The translations under genes were made by a program, and so were the position numbers. A DNA stretch of 64,000 nt from a gamma proteobacterium HIMB55 (GTDB taxonomy: Bacteria > Pseudomonadota > Gammaproteobacteria > Pseudomonadales > Halieaceae), in NCBI GenBank assembly GCA_000227505.4, contig AGIF02000001.1, positions 2,066,035-2,130,034 on the forward strand, written 5' to 3'. Positions 26,916 to 34,416 of this stretch are shown here, piece by piece. Numbering within the stretch: the first letter of the stretch is position 1; every line of letters starts with the position of its first letter. The notes under the pieces were generated by a model. It made no database searches, had not been told where the DNA came from, and saw only the letters and a list, made by a program, of their open reading frames with translations.

Positions 26916-27350
26916 ATGGGTTTATTTGGAAAGTCAAAGCAACAGAAGCTTAGCGAGAGTATTGCAAATCAGGTTCTCAGCGCCTACCAGCAGGTCAAAC
27001 AGCGCACCGAAAAAAATACCGACATCGACAAGCAGGCAAGGGAATTCGACACGCTCTACAAAACAGCGAGATTTGTTATAAGTGATATGTATGGGACTTA
27101 CGGGGCTACTCCTATTCAAACGGAGCAAACACTAGAGGAATGCGCAGAGAAATTTCGTCAGCACTTAATGGTGGGCGCTACTATCGGTTTAGTTGATGTC
27201 TGTACGATTAGCCATGGATGCTCAATGGGGCTTCAAGAGAGCTACACCGCAACCATGAATCGATACATTCAAATACTTTATAAGCTGGATGTTTTAAGGT
27301 TTGACATCGAGGGGGTGGCGTACCCAAGAGAATTGGAACAAAGGCTGTAA
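26916..27350 (+). CDS. Unknown protein, plus-strand member of a divergent paralogue pair
   Basis: This 144-residue soluble protein is helical (QQKLSESIANQVLSAYQQVK, YKTARFVISDMYGTYG). ATG 26916 has AGGAG 7 nt upstream; TTG 26901 is rejected. It resembles the product of the gene at 26295-26711 in start, centre and tail, which suggests an old duplication. The 204-bp divergent spacer between the two would hold a shared control region. No function is known. Confidence 0.7.
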   Translation: MGLFGKSKQQKLSESIANQVLSAYQQVKQRTEKNTDIDKQAREFDTLYKTARFVISDMYGTYGATPIQTEQTLEECAEKFRQHLMVGATIGLVDVCTISHGCSMGLQESYTATMNRYIQILYKLDVLRFDIEGVAYPRELEQRL

Positions 27351-27480
27351 ACAAGAATATTATTGGGGAAACCTTTGCCCTGCACTTTCTCCGTTGTCTC
27401 ATGGCCGATGAACCATTGCGAGGCAAATGTACTGGATGCTAAGTTACCGCTACTTTTTTGAGGAAAAGGAAAGATAGAAC

Positions 27481-27645
27481 GTGATTGGAGATGGTAGTCC
27501 AGGGGTCGTTATTCTAGCATTCGCGTTAGGCGCTGTGTTCTTCATGATGATTGGATTTGTTCCAAGTAAAGACCAATCAAAAGTGATGAAATTATTTCTA
27601 GGGGTCGTCGCAATACTCGCCGTAATTGGTATCTTCGCATCCTAA
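27481..27645 (+). CDS. Small two-helix membrane protein (54 aa)
   Basis: A GTG start at 27481 follows AAGGAAAG. The product consists of two hydrophobic helices (VVILAFALGAVFFMMIGFV and LFLGVVAILAVIGIFA) joined by SKDQSKVMK. The hairpin layout is typical of small membrane proteins. No family is recognised. It follows the 26916 gene after 130 bp and could be expressed from the same direction. Confidence 0.5.
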   Translation: MIGDGSPGVVILAFALGAVFFMMIGFVPSKDQSKVMKLFLGVVAILAVIGIFAS

Positions 27646-27818
27646 GTAGGGGCTCACCTTTTTGCCTGAGCCTGCTTGGGGCAATTGAAATTGGGCGAAT
27701 CATCAATCGCTAAAATTACTGCAGCTGTCTTATTTGAGAATTCTTGCTGGTCTCTGATCGTTTCCTTTGAGCATCAAGCGCATCACATAGCAGTTAATAT
27801 GGATGTAGTTGGAGCCGA

Positions 27819-28514
27819 CTAGTCGTCCTCTGGCAATTCCCATTTAATGCTATCTGATCCTTGTGTAGCAGTACCGATAAATTCAACGACCATTTCTTGG
27901 AGAGATAAGGTGGTAGCCACCTTTGGCCTTCCCTGCCGTGGCGGATCCGACTTAACGTTCATGAATCGCACCGCACCTCTTGAGTAGTTATCCTCCGGAT
28001 CTCCCAGGGCATACAGTCCAACATAAGACGCATCAGCTTTAGAGCTATGCGCGCCAAGGGCAGGGTCAAGTCTACCCGTACGTCCTCGGAGCTTGGTAAT
28101 TGCGTTTGCAAAGGAAGAATTGCCCTTTATCTTGTCGGTCGTCGATGATATTGGGAGAAAAAAGATACCCACCATGAAGGCGTGTGGTAAGTGCTCATGA
28201 ACTAATCTCATCTCGTCATTCATTTCATAAATTCGACCAGTGAGGTTCTTATCGTAGTTGTTACTTCGTGAATCTTTAAAGTTGAGCCCCTTGAGAGATA
28301 TACCAATCTCAAGGCCAACAACAGAATCTACAACCTGAACATCAATTTTTTTCTTCGCCTCAGCGCCCAGAGGTGCTATCGGTTCAATACCTCCCTCCAG
28401 ACTCTCTGGCTTAATAACCCTGTCACGCAGAATTGGAAGATTTGCCTGACGTATTGCCGTCGATATAGCAACCGCACAGCCATTAGCAAAAGATTTGCTT
28501 CGCTCTGCATCACC
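27819..28514 (-). pseudogene. Nuclease-like gene with lost start (5' frameshift or mutation)
   Basis: An uninterrupted frame of 231 codons runs from 28514 to 27819 but has no ATG, GTG or TTG before 28223. A TAG (28517-28515) precedes it, and an ATG at 28510 lies in the wrong frame. The protein reads as one unit: SKSFANGCAVAISTAIRQ, VIKPESLEGGIEP, KKKIDVQVV, GLEIGISLKGLNF, NYDKNLTGRIYEM, EHLPHAFMVGIFFLP and a C-terminal RGRPKVATTLSLQEMV. D58, E69 and K75 could form a PD-(D/E)XK-like site, a weak inference. It lies 12 bp behind the TerB-BRCT gene. Only 27819-28223 has a normal start. Confidence 0.6.
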
Positions 28515-28526
28515 CTATAACTGGAA

Positions 28527-29132
28527 TTACAGCGCGCTTAAGAATTGACCCTCGCTCACGATGGCAGGCTTACCCTCGTCATCCCTGAACGCCATCGCCT
28601 TGAGGATTTTATTCCCCATGCTACTGTGCTTCCACGAGGACGTGGCATATTCACCGATAACTAAGTAGTCAGTGCTTTTTGCGATTCCGCCGATCACTCC
28701 CCCTCGGTCTCTGATTACCTTCTCGCAACCACTTCGCTTGAGTTGCGATCCAAAGGTGCCCGTCAAACAGAATCTGCTGCCCTCAAACCTGATCGGCGGA
28801 GGCGGGTCGCAGAGAGGTAAATTACTGGATTTCGCCATTTCTCCCAATGTGGATGGATCACCTGCTAATTTAGAGAACAACTCAAAGAGCTCTTGCTTTT
28901 CCTCATCGTCGACGATGCCATCAGCATAGATACGGTCAAAATCTTCGATCAAATTCTCTATCAGGGGAGAAGGATACATTGACGCTTGGGCAAGAAATGC
29001 TCTCACGGTATCAGCCTCTTCGGATGTGACCTTGCCATCAGCAATGGCCATTTTTGCCATACCTGTCAGCTCACTAATATTGTGAGTAGCTTTGTCTGCT
29101 TTTCTTGCTCTATCGATTGTTGAATTTGACAT
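28527..29132 (-). CDS. TerB-like and BRCT domain protein
   Basis: This 201-residue protein has two parts. Residues about 15-95 carry paired acidic helices typical of TerB/EF-hand-like domains (MAIADGKVTSEEADTVRAFL and ADGIVDDEEKQELFELF). Residues about 113-201 form a BRCT domain of the type found in NAD-dependent DNA ligase (FEGSRFCLTGTF, IRDRGGVIGGIAKSTDYLVI, IVSEGQFLSAL). BRCT domains bind DNA ends or phosphopeptides. It is immediately upstream of the disrupted nuclease-like gene and adjacent to the right end of element 1, a position where defence cargo is often found. A defence role is inference. Confidence 0.8.
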   Translation of the reverse strand: MSNSTIDRARKADKATHNISELTGMAKMAIADGKVTSEEADTVRAFLAQASMYPSPLIENLIEDFDRIYADGIVDDEEKQELFELFSKLAGDPSTLGEMAKSSNLPLCDPPPPIRFEGSRFCLTGTFGSQLKRSGCEKVIRDRGGVIGGIAKSTDYLVIGEYATSSWKHSSMGNKILKAMAFRDDEGKPAIVSEGQFLSAL

Positions 29133-29261
29133 GACAAGTTTCCTCCCCGATCACCTCAATCTAGTTCAGCACATTGCGGATCCTCTATCAAAACATAACT
29201 TTTTAGAGCTACTGATGCTAATCTTTGAGGCGTCCCAGCGTGTCTTGGTGTGTACCTGGAG

Positions 29262-29308
29262 CCTTGACATGGTAGAGGTCCCCAGTTCGAATCTGGGTGG
29301 TCCTACCA
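29262..29308 (+). repeat. att copy B: tRNA-Val 3' fragment
   Basis: This 47-nt copy of the tRNA-Val 3' end differs from copy A at two positions. The two changes form one compensatory base-pair swap in the T stem (GCCAG/CTGGC becomes CCCAG/CTGGG). It marks the right end of element 1 and the left end of element 2. The 5' half of the tRNA is absent. Confidence 0.9.
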
Positions 29309-29310
29309 AA

Positions 29311-29345
29311 CAGTAAAAAGCCCGCTATGAGCGGGCTTTTTACTG
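29311..29345. terminator. Perfect 15-bp hairpin terminator after att copy B
   Basis: CAGTAAAAAGCCCGC, loop TATGA, GCGGGCTTTTTACTG. It starts 3 nt after the CCA of copy B, exactly where a tRNA terminator would lie, and works on both strands (A and T tracts). Confidence 0.88.
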
Positions 29346-29376
29346 TGCAGGAATAATTATTTCTACATTAGTGGAT

Positions 29377-29826
29377 TTACTTATAAGTCACGCGAGATAG
29401 TACCTTTCGATCGATAATCTCTCGGTAATCCTCATACCCTTGAGATATCTCCTGATTCTCCTCTTGATTACTTTCGTAGCGTTTAGTTACTTCAGCTACC
29501 ATCTTCTGGTATCTCTCAGCACTCTGTTGCATCGCCCCCATGTTCTCGTAGGTGACAGTTAGAAAAACGTTGGGAGTATCTGCAACATTAGCAGCCCATA
29601 CAGCAAAATCCTTAATTACTCCCTGGTCCTTAAGAACCTGCATCGAATTTACCCAGGTTCCCTCTAGTCGGGTGAGATAACCGTCTACATAATTCGGTTT
29701 GACTTTAACGACGGTAAGCTCTGTTACTTCTTGACTTAGATCGTAATCTTCCCAAATTTCCGCACTGGCGTTTATCGAGACAATGCTTGCTAAGACGCTG
29801 ATTAAAAATCCTAAAACGTACTTCAT
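29377..29826 (-). CDS. Exported ABM/NIPSNAP-like small protein
   Basis: This protein of about 149 residues has a signal peptide (MKYVLGFLISVLASIVSINASA) and a single predicted ferredoxin-like domain (LTVVKVKPNYVDGYLTRLEG, FLTVTYENMGAMQQSAE). ATG 29826 is chosen because AGAGGAAG lies upstream and the signal peptide starts there. The fold assignment is by pattern only. The function is unknown and the protein is likely periplasmic. Confidence 0.55.
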   Translation of the reverse strand: MKYVLGFLISVLASIVSINASAEIWEDYDLSQEVTELTVVKVKPNYVDGYLTRLEGTWVNSMQVLKDQGVIKDFAVWAANVADTPNVFLTVTYENMGAMQQSAERYQKMVAEVTKRYESNQEENQEISQGYEDYREIIDRKVLSRVTYK

Positions 29827-29893
29827 GCTTTTCTTCCTCTTTTTAGTATTTCTCAAGTGACTGAGACCTCAATAAGACCTCTGCATTTGAGCC

Positions 29894-29917
29894 AAAAAAA
29901 GGCGCTTAATAAGCGCC
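29894..29917 (-). terminator. Terminator for the PDZ lipoprotein gene
   Basis: On the minus strand GGCGCTT, loop ATT, AAGCGCC is followed by T7. It lies 14 nt downstream of the gene that ends at 29931. Confidence 0.85.
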
Positions 29918-29930
29918 CTTTCAAATCGTG

Positions 29931-30668
29931 TTATCGAGTAATCGAGAAACCTTGTTGCTCAAGGATGAATCGACCCTCCCGTAAATTACCGATCCCGACC
30001 ACCTTTCCGTCTTCATTAAATTCGAAGCGCGTTACGACGTGGGTCTCAAAAGTATTGCCGGTCACATCATCTGAGTTAGCGATTGTGGTCCAGGCGTAAG
30101 CTACATCCCCACTTGTTACTACTTCATGCAGGGTGAAAGAGTCATCACCCCAGTCATCTGGATCACCCGATGACATCCAATCGATCATGTTCGCCTTGGA
30201 AACAGTAGATTCAACTTTCCCACGCGTTACGGTGATATCCATCATTTCATCGCCACGCTTAATAACAGCAGATACCTCTTCGCCAGGTGCTCCACGAAAG
30301 CGCAACTTTCCTGAATCTCGATTATCAGCATTGACCTCGACACCCCGCACAGACATGAACTCGTCACCCACTTGCAGAACTGTAGACGCCGGTCCGCCCG
30401 GGACAATTGTCTCGACGACCATCCGACCTGACTCGTCTGTATTGTCAAAGGTAAAGCCAAAGCCCACATAGCGAGGCCGGTAAAAAAGACCGTCATCTGC
30501 CATATGTTCTTTGACTGCATTGATTGTCGCTTCTTGGCCAATCTGGCCCGCAGATAACCATGCTTTCACTGTTTCCGCGTTGCTGGAACCTGCCTCTACG
30601 TCACTACACGCAGACATTCCCAAAAAACTTGCACTCAGGGCGAGTGCCGCTAGAAGTTTATATTTCAT
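29931..30668 (-). CDS. Lipoprotein with a PDZ domain inserted in an NTF2/SnoaL-like fold
   Basis: This protein of about 245 residues has the lipobox LGMSAC. Residues about 28-65 look like the first helices of an NTF2-like domain. The PDZ domain follows (YVGFGFTF binding loop, VVETIVPGGPASTVLQVGDE, VIKRGDEMMDITVTRG). The sequence then returns to NTF2-like strands (TLHEVVTSGDVAYAWTTIAN, THVVTRFEFNEDGKVVGIGN). A PDZ domain placed inside an NTF2-like domain is unusual. ATG 30668 has GGGGGCAG upstream. It is probably anchored to the inner face of the outer membrane and binds peptides or small ligands. Confidence 0.7.
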   Translation of the reverse strand: MKYKLLAALALSASFLGMSACSDVEAGSSNAETVKAWLSAGQIGQEATINAVKEHMADDGLFYRPRYVGFGFTFDNTDESGRMVVETIVPGGPASTVLQVGDEFMSVRGVEVNADNRDSGKLRFRGAPGEEVSAVIKRGDEMMDITVTRGKVESTVSKANMIDWMSSGDPDDWGDDSFTLHEVVTSGDVAYAWTTIANSDDVTGNTFETHVVTRFEFNEDGKVVGIGNLREGRFILEQQGFSITR

Positions 30669-30876
30669 TACTGCCCCCAAATAATTTTCTGTCCTTGGTC
30701 AGTCTTTGCTGACAACTTCCACACTACGCCTACTAGGCTTGAGCGTCATAGAACCGCATAAATAATCAACGCAATGCGGCAAACACGACAAAATTTGGAC
30801 AATCGATTCTATTTATGGACTAGGGTAAAGACGGGTGAACAACGCCCGCATCATAAAAATCAAGAAGGGGTAGCAA

Positions 30877-31638
30877 ATGAAGTACTTAGTGTCATCAGTT
30901 TTGCTCGCTGTAATTTCAATGAGCGTAAACGCGCAAGAATATGAAGTTAGATCTGAATTTATGTATTGCAAATTAAATGAGGGAAAGGCGATCGCTGATG
31001 CTATTGCGGACTCCAAGCGGTACGGAGCATTTTCTAAATCCGAGGGTACAAAATACATGCAAGCGGTACTCACCCCAATGCACGCTGGGGATGCTAGTGA
31101 GTACGACTATATAGTTTGGGGCACTTGGCCTGACGGCGAGGCCATGTACGAAGAATGGGGAAGTTTTGCTAACAACTACCCCTCCTATCTTGCCGAGAAG
31201 CATCCAAACGCGTCATCCGCAGGTTCATGCCACACAACAATCGCCGTCTTTAATGCAGGAGTCACGCACACGCGTATTCCCGCTGAGGAGCGAGATCTAA
31301 GACAGCCATTCCAATTTGCCCGCTGCTCACTTAAGGAAGGAGCATCGATTGAATCTCTTTACGCAGCAGCAGAGAAAAATAAAGCACAGACGGATGCTGC
31401 AGGGTTCAAGGGGTGGGGAATTCATTATTTCTTCCCCTATCTAGGATTTGAGAAAGATCTACCTTACGACTTTGTGCAAATGAACCATTGGTACTCGTTC
31501 GAAGCCCGAGGTGACATGGCGAATAAATGGCGTGACTTCGTCTCAAAAAATCCCGAAATCCAAGGGCGTATGGAAGAACTTGTTAGCTGCCACAGCCCAC
31601 GCTCATACGTTGGTGAAATGACATTCAACAATTGGTAA
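30877..31638 (+). CDS. Exported protein with internally duplicated Cys-pair domain
   Basis: This 253-residue protein has a signal peptide (MKYLVSSVLLAVISMSVNAQ). Two similar halves of about 110 residues follow. Each starts with a cysteine segment (FMYCKLNEG and FARCSLKEG), contains an aromatic strand (YIVWGTW and FVQMNHWYSF) and ends with a second cysteine (AGSCHTT and VSCHSPR). Each half probably forms one disulfide and a ferredoxin-like fold. The function is unknown. It is one of the exported proteins of element 2. Confidence 0.65.
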   Translation: MKYLVSSVLLAVISMSVNAQEYEVRSEFMYCKLNEGKAIADAIADSKRYGAFSKSEGTKYMQAVLTPMHAGDASEYDYIVWGTWPDGEAMYEEWGSFANNYPSYLAEKHPNASSAGSCHTTIAVFNAGVTHTRIPAEERDLRQPFQFARCSLKEGASIESLYAAAEKNKAQTDAAGFKGWGIHYFFPYLGFEKDLPYDFVQMNHWYSFEARGDMANKWRDFVSKNPEIQGRMEELVSCHSPRSYVGEMTFNNW

Positions 31639-31716
31639 GACAGGAGAAATCTGAAAGTCTGACCATCCTGTTTGTTGCCTGGATTAACAGATCTAAATGA
31701 GAAACGGAGAAAAACA

Positions 31717-32136
31717 ATGAAGCACTTTTTACTAATCATTATTTCGACACTTTTTTCAATGGCTGTAGTTGCTGAGGATCTCACCCTCGAAAAGCGTCAG
31801 CCGGATACTGTGATGAACATGACCTCGCTCACTCTGGGCGACGACGAATCGATTATTAACGCCGAGGGCGACATGGGTGTTTATGGTCGGGTGTATGTCA
31901 CGTTTCGGCTAACTTATGACGAGGATCGTGCCAGTGGCACCGTCTACGGCTCTGGTCGTGGCGCTGCTGGTAACGAAATTGCCGTAGGTAACTTCTCAGG
32001 TCGCTGGGAAGTTATTGACGGCACTGTAACGATGCGGCATGTGGTGGCATTGAATGATGGCACCTTTAATCTCGACATCGTCACATTCCGACCCGTGGAC
32101 AGAGAGCTGATTGTTCGAGCTTACGTGCTCAAGTAA
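31717..32136 (+). CDS. Small exported beta-rich protein
   Basis: This 139-residue protein has a signal peptide (MKHFLLIIISTLFSMAVVAED) and then alternating beta strands and glycine turns (YVTFRLTYDEDRASGTVYGS). ATG 31717 has GGAG upstream. No family is recognised. It lies 78 bp behind the duplicated-domain gene and 61 bp before the SnoaL-like gene, and is probably cotranscribed with both. Confidence 0.6.
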   Translation: MKHFLLIIISTLFSMAVVAEDLTLEKRQPDTVMNMTSLTLGDDESIINAEGDMGVYGRVYVTFRLTYDEDRASGTVYGSGRGAAGNEIAVGNFSGRWEVIDGTVTMRHVVALNDGTFNLDIVTFRPVDRELIVRAYVLK

Positions 32137-32197
32137 GCGCCGAGTAGATCAACCTGAGGTGGGGGACTACCCCCCACCGTTATTTAAGGAGACAGAA

Positions 32198-32698
32198 ATG
32201 AAATTGATTCACAGCACCATACTCTCCGCCATGGTAGCTATGGCCCCATTGACCGTTTACGCAGGCCATCATGAGTCGGAAAAACATGCCAAACCTAATC
32301 TGAAAAATGCAGTTGATCAGCTTATGGACGCCTTTGAAAAAGAGAGTGTCGCAATGTTCGATGACGCTATGGCAAAAGATTCCGATATGGTGACTTTTGG
32401 CACCGATGCATCTGAGCGATGGGTTGGATTCGACGAGGTGAGAGACTCCTTCGCAAAGCAGGTTAGCGCCTTCGAGGTGGAGAGAATTGACACAAAAAGC
32501 CAAGTCATAAAAACCTCCAACTCTGGTGAGGTTGCGTGGTTCTCGCAAATAGTGGACTGGCATATTTCCAACAACGGCAAGTCTCAAACAGTACCCGGCA
32601 TCCGCGTCACGGGAGTACTAGAGAAGCGCGGTGAACATTGGAAAATTGTCCAATTCCATACCTCGGCCCCTGTTCAGGGACAGGTCGTTGAGTACTAA
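32198..32698 (+). CDS. Exported NTF2/SnoaL-like (DUF4440-type) protein
   Basis: This 166-residue protein has a signal peptide ending PLTVYAGHHES. The mature domain matches the NTF2-like pattern (AVDQLMDAFEKESVAMFDDA, GFDEVRDSFAKQ, VLEKRGEHWKIVQFHTS). AAGGAG lies 7 nt before ATG 32198. It is probably a periplasmic ligand-binding or enzymatic protein. It is the last gene before att copy C. Confidence 0.75.
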   Translation: MKLIHSTILSAMVAMAPLTVYAGHHESEKHAKPNLKNAVDQLMDAFEKESVAMFDDAMAKDSDMVTFGTDASERWVGFDEVRDSFAKQVSAFEVERIDTKSQVIKTSNSGEVAWFSQIVDWHISNNGKSQTVPGIRVTGVLEKRGEHWKIVQFHTSAPVQGQVVEY

Positions 32699-32828
32699 CC
32701 TTTAACTACAGAGTTGTCTCACACGCCATCGATATCCCCCTGATTCCAATGCAAATTGACTCCGGACTTGTGAGCCTTGGGCGCCCAGACATGATAGCTA
32801 AGGGTGGTGTTGTGGCGAGTCCTGTGAG

Positions 32829-32875
32829 CCTTGCCATGGTAGAGGTCGCCAGTTCGAATCTCGCTGGTCCTACCA
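32829..32875 (+). repeat. att copy C: degenerate tRNA-Val 3' fragment
   Basis: This 47-nt block matches copy A at 45 positions. The changes are A to C in the anticodon loop (GAC becomes GCC) and G to C in the T stem, which leaves one T-stem pair mismatched. It has no 5' half and is not a functional tRNA. Confidence 0.88.
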
Positions 32876-32886
32876 AATATAAAAGA

Positions 32887-32909
32887 GCCCGCCGTAAGCG
32901 GGCTTTTTT
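32887..32909 (+). terminator. Terminator after att copy C
   Basis: GCCCGC, loop CGTAA, GCGGGC and then T6. It begins 11 nt after the CCA of copy C and has the same GCCCGC stem as the terminator after copy B. Confidence 0.85.
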
Positions 32910-32958
32910 GTTTTACAGTCTCTCTAAACGGACGAATTAGCCGAAGCCTTCGGCCTTG

Positions 32959-34416
32959 CTAGCTAGGCCGCCTTCGGAAACGCAGCCATTGCATGGCGGT
33001 GAGTGAGCGAAATATGGGTCGGTCCCAAGGTGCACCGACAAACGCCGTTGAATTGATTCGACCTTTTGATACCACGCCCTTGAGGTTCGAGAAGGTCTCA
33101 AAGCCCTCTTTACCGTGATACTGGCCTACGCCTGACGGCCCCACCCCGCCAAAGGGAATATCGTCTGTCATGACGTGGCTCATGGTGTCGTTGATACAAA
33201 CACCCCCGGAATGCGTTCCGTTGATGACGTCTTTTGCTCGTCGATCACTCCAATCGAAATAATACAAAGCAAGTGGACGCGGCTTGCTGTTCACGTAAGC
33301 GACGGCATCATCGATGTCATCATAAGCAACGATCGGCAGAATTGGGCCGAAGATCTCCTCCTGCATGACCAACATGTCATCGTTCACATCGATAACAACC
33401 GTCATCGGAAGCTTACTTGAACCGCTTAGCTCTTCGCCCTTCGGATTGATAGTGAGCACCGCCGCACCCTTGGCTTCGGCATCAACAATATATTGTCGTA
33501 AGCGAGCTAACTGCCGCTCGTTGATGATTGATGTGTAGTCGGGGTTACCATCAACCTCGGGGTAATTCGTGGTGATCTCGTCGATAAACGCTTTCGCAAA
33601 ATCGTTCACCTGATCTTTACGGCACAAAATATAATCAGGCGAAACACACACTTGACCCGCATTGATCGACTTCCCAAATGCAATTCTGCGCGCCGCTTCC
33701 TTTAGTGGAAAGTCAGGGTGAATGATGGCAGGCGACTTACCGCCAAGCTCCAGCGTCAACGGCGTCAAATTATCAGCCGCCGCACGCGCAACAACGCGCC
33801 CGGTGTTGGTCGAACCTGTAAACACCAGGTGGTCAAAAGGCAGTTGGGTGAACGCGGTTGCGGTCTCGACATCGCCATTCACAACAGCAACCTCGTCGTC
33901 ACTGAACACAGAACTCAAAATCTCTGCGATTACCTTGCCCGTCTCTGGCGCGAACTCAGACATTTTCATCATGACGCGGTTACCCGCTGCCAATGCGTAG
34001 GTCAGGGGCGACAGTCCCAAGAAGACCGGAAAATTCCAGGGAACAACAATGCCAACAACGCCCAAGGGTTGTGCATGCACCGTTGCAGAAGCGGGTGCCA
34101 AAATAAGCGGTACGGACCGGCGTTGTGGCTTCATCCATCGCGTAAGGTTTTTTCGACAGTAAGCAATCCCCTCCAAGAGCGGAAAGATTTCAGCCATCAA
34201 TGTCTCTGCTGTGCTGCGACCCCCAAAGTCCTGATCGACCGCTGCAATAATCGCGTCTCTGTGATCGATGATGGCGTTATGTAACCGATCGAGTTTTTTG
34301 ATCCGCTCGGCGAGCGAAGGGTAAGGCGCGTCAGCAAAAGCCGCTCTCTGCGAGGCCAAAACATCCATCAATTCCGAAGGGCTGAGACCCGCCAGGGGGC
34401 TACGAGCTGATGACAT
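32959..34416 (-). CDS. Coniferyl-aldehyde-dehydrogenase-like NAD(P)-dependent aldehyde dehydrogenase
   Basis: This enzyme has 485 residues. The cofactor and catalytic motifs are visible: GVVGIVVPWNFPVFLGLSPL, the general base in LTLELGGKSPAI, and the catalytic cysteine in GKSINAGQVCVSPDYILC. This matches the class that includes coniferyl aldehyde dehydrogenase (CalB) and fatty aldehyde dehydrogenases. Its start overlaps the GMC oxidoreductase stop by 17 nt, suggesting that the oxidoreductase makes an aldehyde which this enzyme oxidises to the acid; that coupling is inferred. Confidence 0.88.
   Translation of the reverse strand: MSSARSPLAGLSPSELMDVLASQRAAFADAPYPSLAERIKKLDRLHNAIIDHRDAIIAAVDQDFGGRSTAETLMAEIFPLLEGIAYCRKNLTRWMKPQRRSVPLILAPASATVHAQPLGVVGIVVPWNFPVFLGLSPLTYALAAGNRVMMKMSEFAPETGKVIAEILSSVFSDDEVAVVNGDVETATAFTQLPFDHLVFTGSTNTGRVVARAAADNLTPLTLELGGKSPAIIHPDFPLKEAARRIAFGKSINAGQVCVSPDYILCRKDQVNDFAKAFIDEITTNYPEVDGNPDYTSIINERQLARLRQYIVDAEAKGAAVLTINPKGEELSGSSKLPMTVVIDVNDDMLVMQEEIFGPILPIVAYDDIDDAVAYVNSKPRPLALYYFDWSDRRAKDVINGTHSGGVCINDTMSHVMTDDIPFGGVGPSGVGQYHGKEGFETFSNLKGVVSKGRINSTAFVGAPWDRPIFRSLTAMQWLRFRRRPS

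Larger units (their letters stand above)
29262..32875. mobile_element. Integrative element 2 or its remnant (about 3.5 kb), between tRNA copies B and C
   Basis: It lies between two 47-nt tRNA-Val fragments, each followed by a GC-rich terminator. It has no recombinase of its own and carries five genes for exported or lipid-anchored proteins. It may be an older insertion now stranded behind element 1, mobilised in trans, or the far part of a once larger island. Confidence 0.6.

Noticed and set aside
27646-27700. A terminator after the 54-codon membrane protein gene
   Set aside because: GGCTCA/TGAGCC could pair around a 12-nt loop, but the stem is short and no T tract follows it.
29262-29308. 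A second tRNA gene at copy B
   Set aside because: Only the 3' 47 nt are present; the acceptor 5' strand, D arm and 5' anticodon stem are absent, so it cannot fold as a tRNA.
32829-32875. A tRNA-Gly (anticodon GCC) at copy C
   Set aside because: The GCC reading comes from one changed base in a truncated tRNA-Val fragment; no 5' half exists and the T stem has a mismatch.
33718-34284. A 188-codon frame on the plus strand
   Set aside because: It lies wholly opposite the aldehyde dehydrogenase gene, has unlikely composition and carries no recognisable motif.
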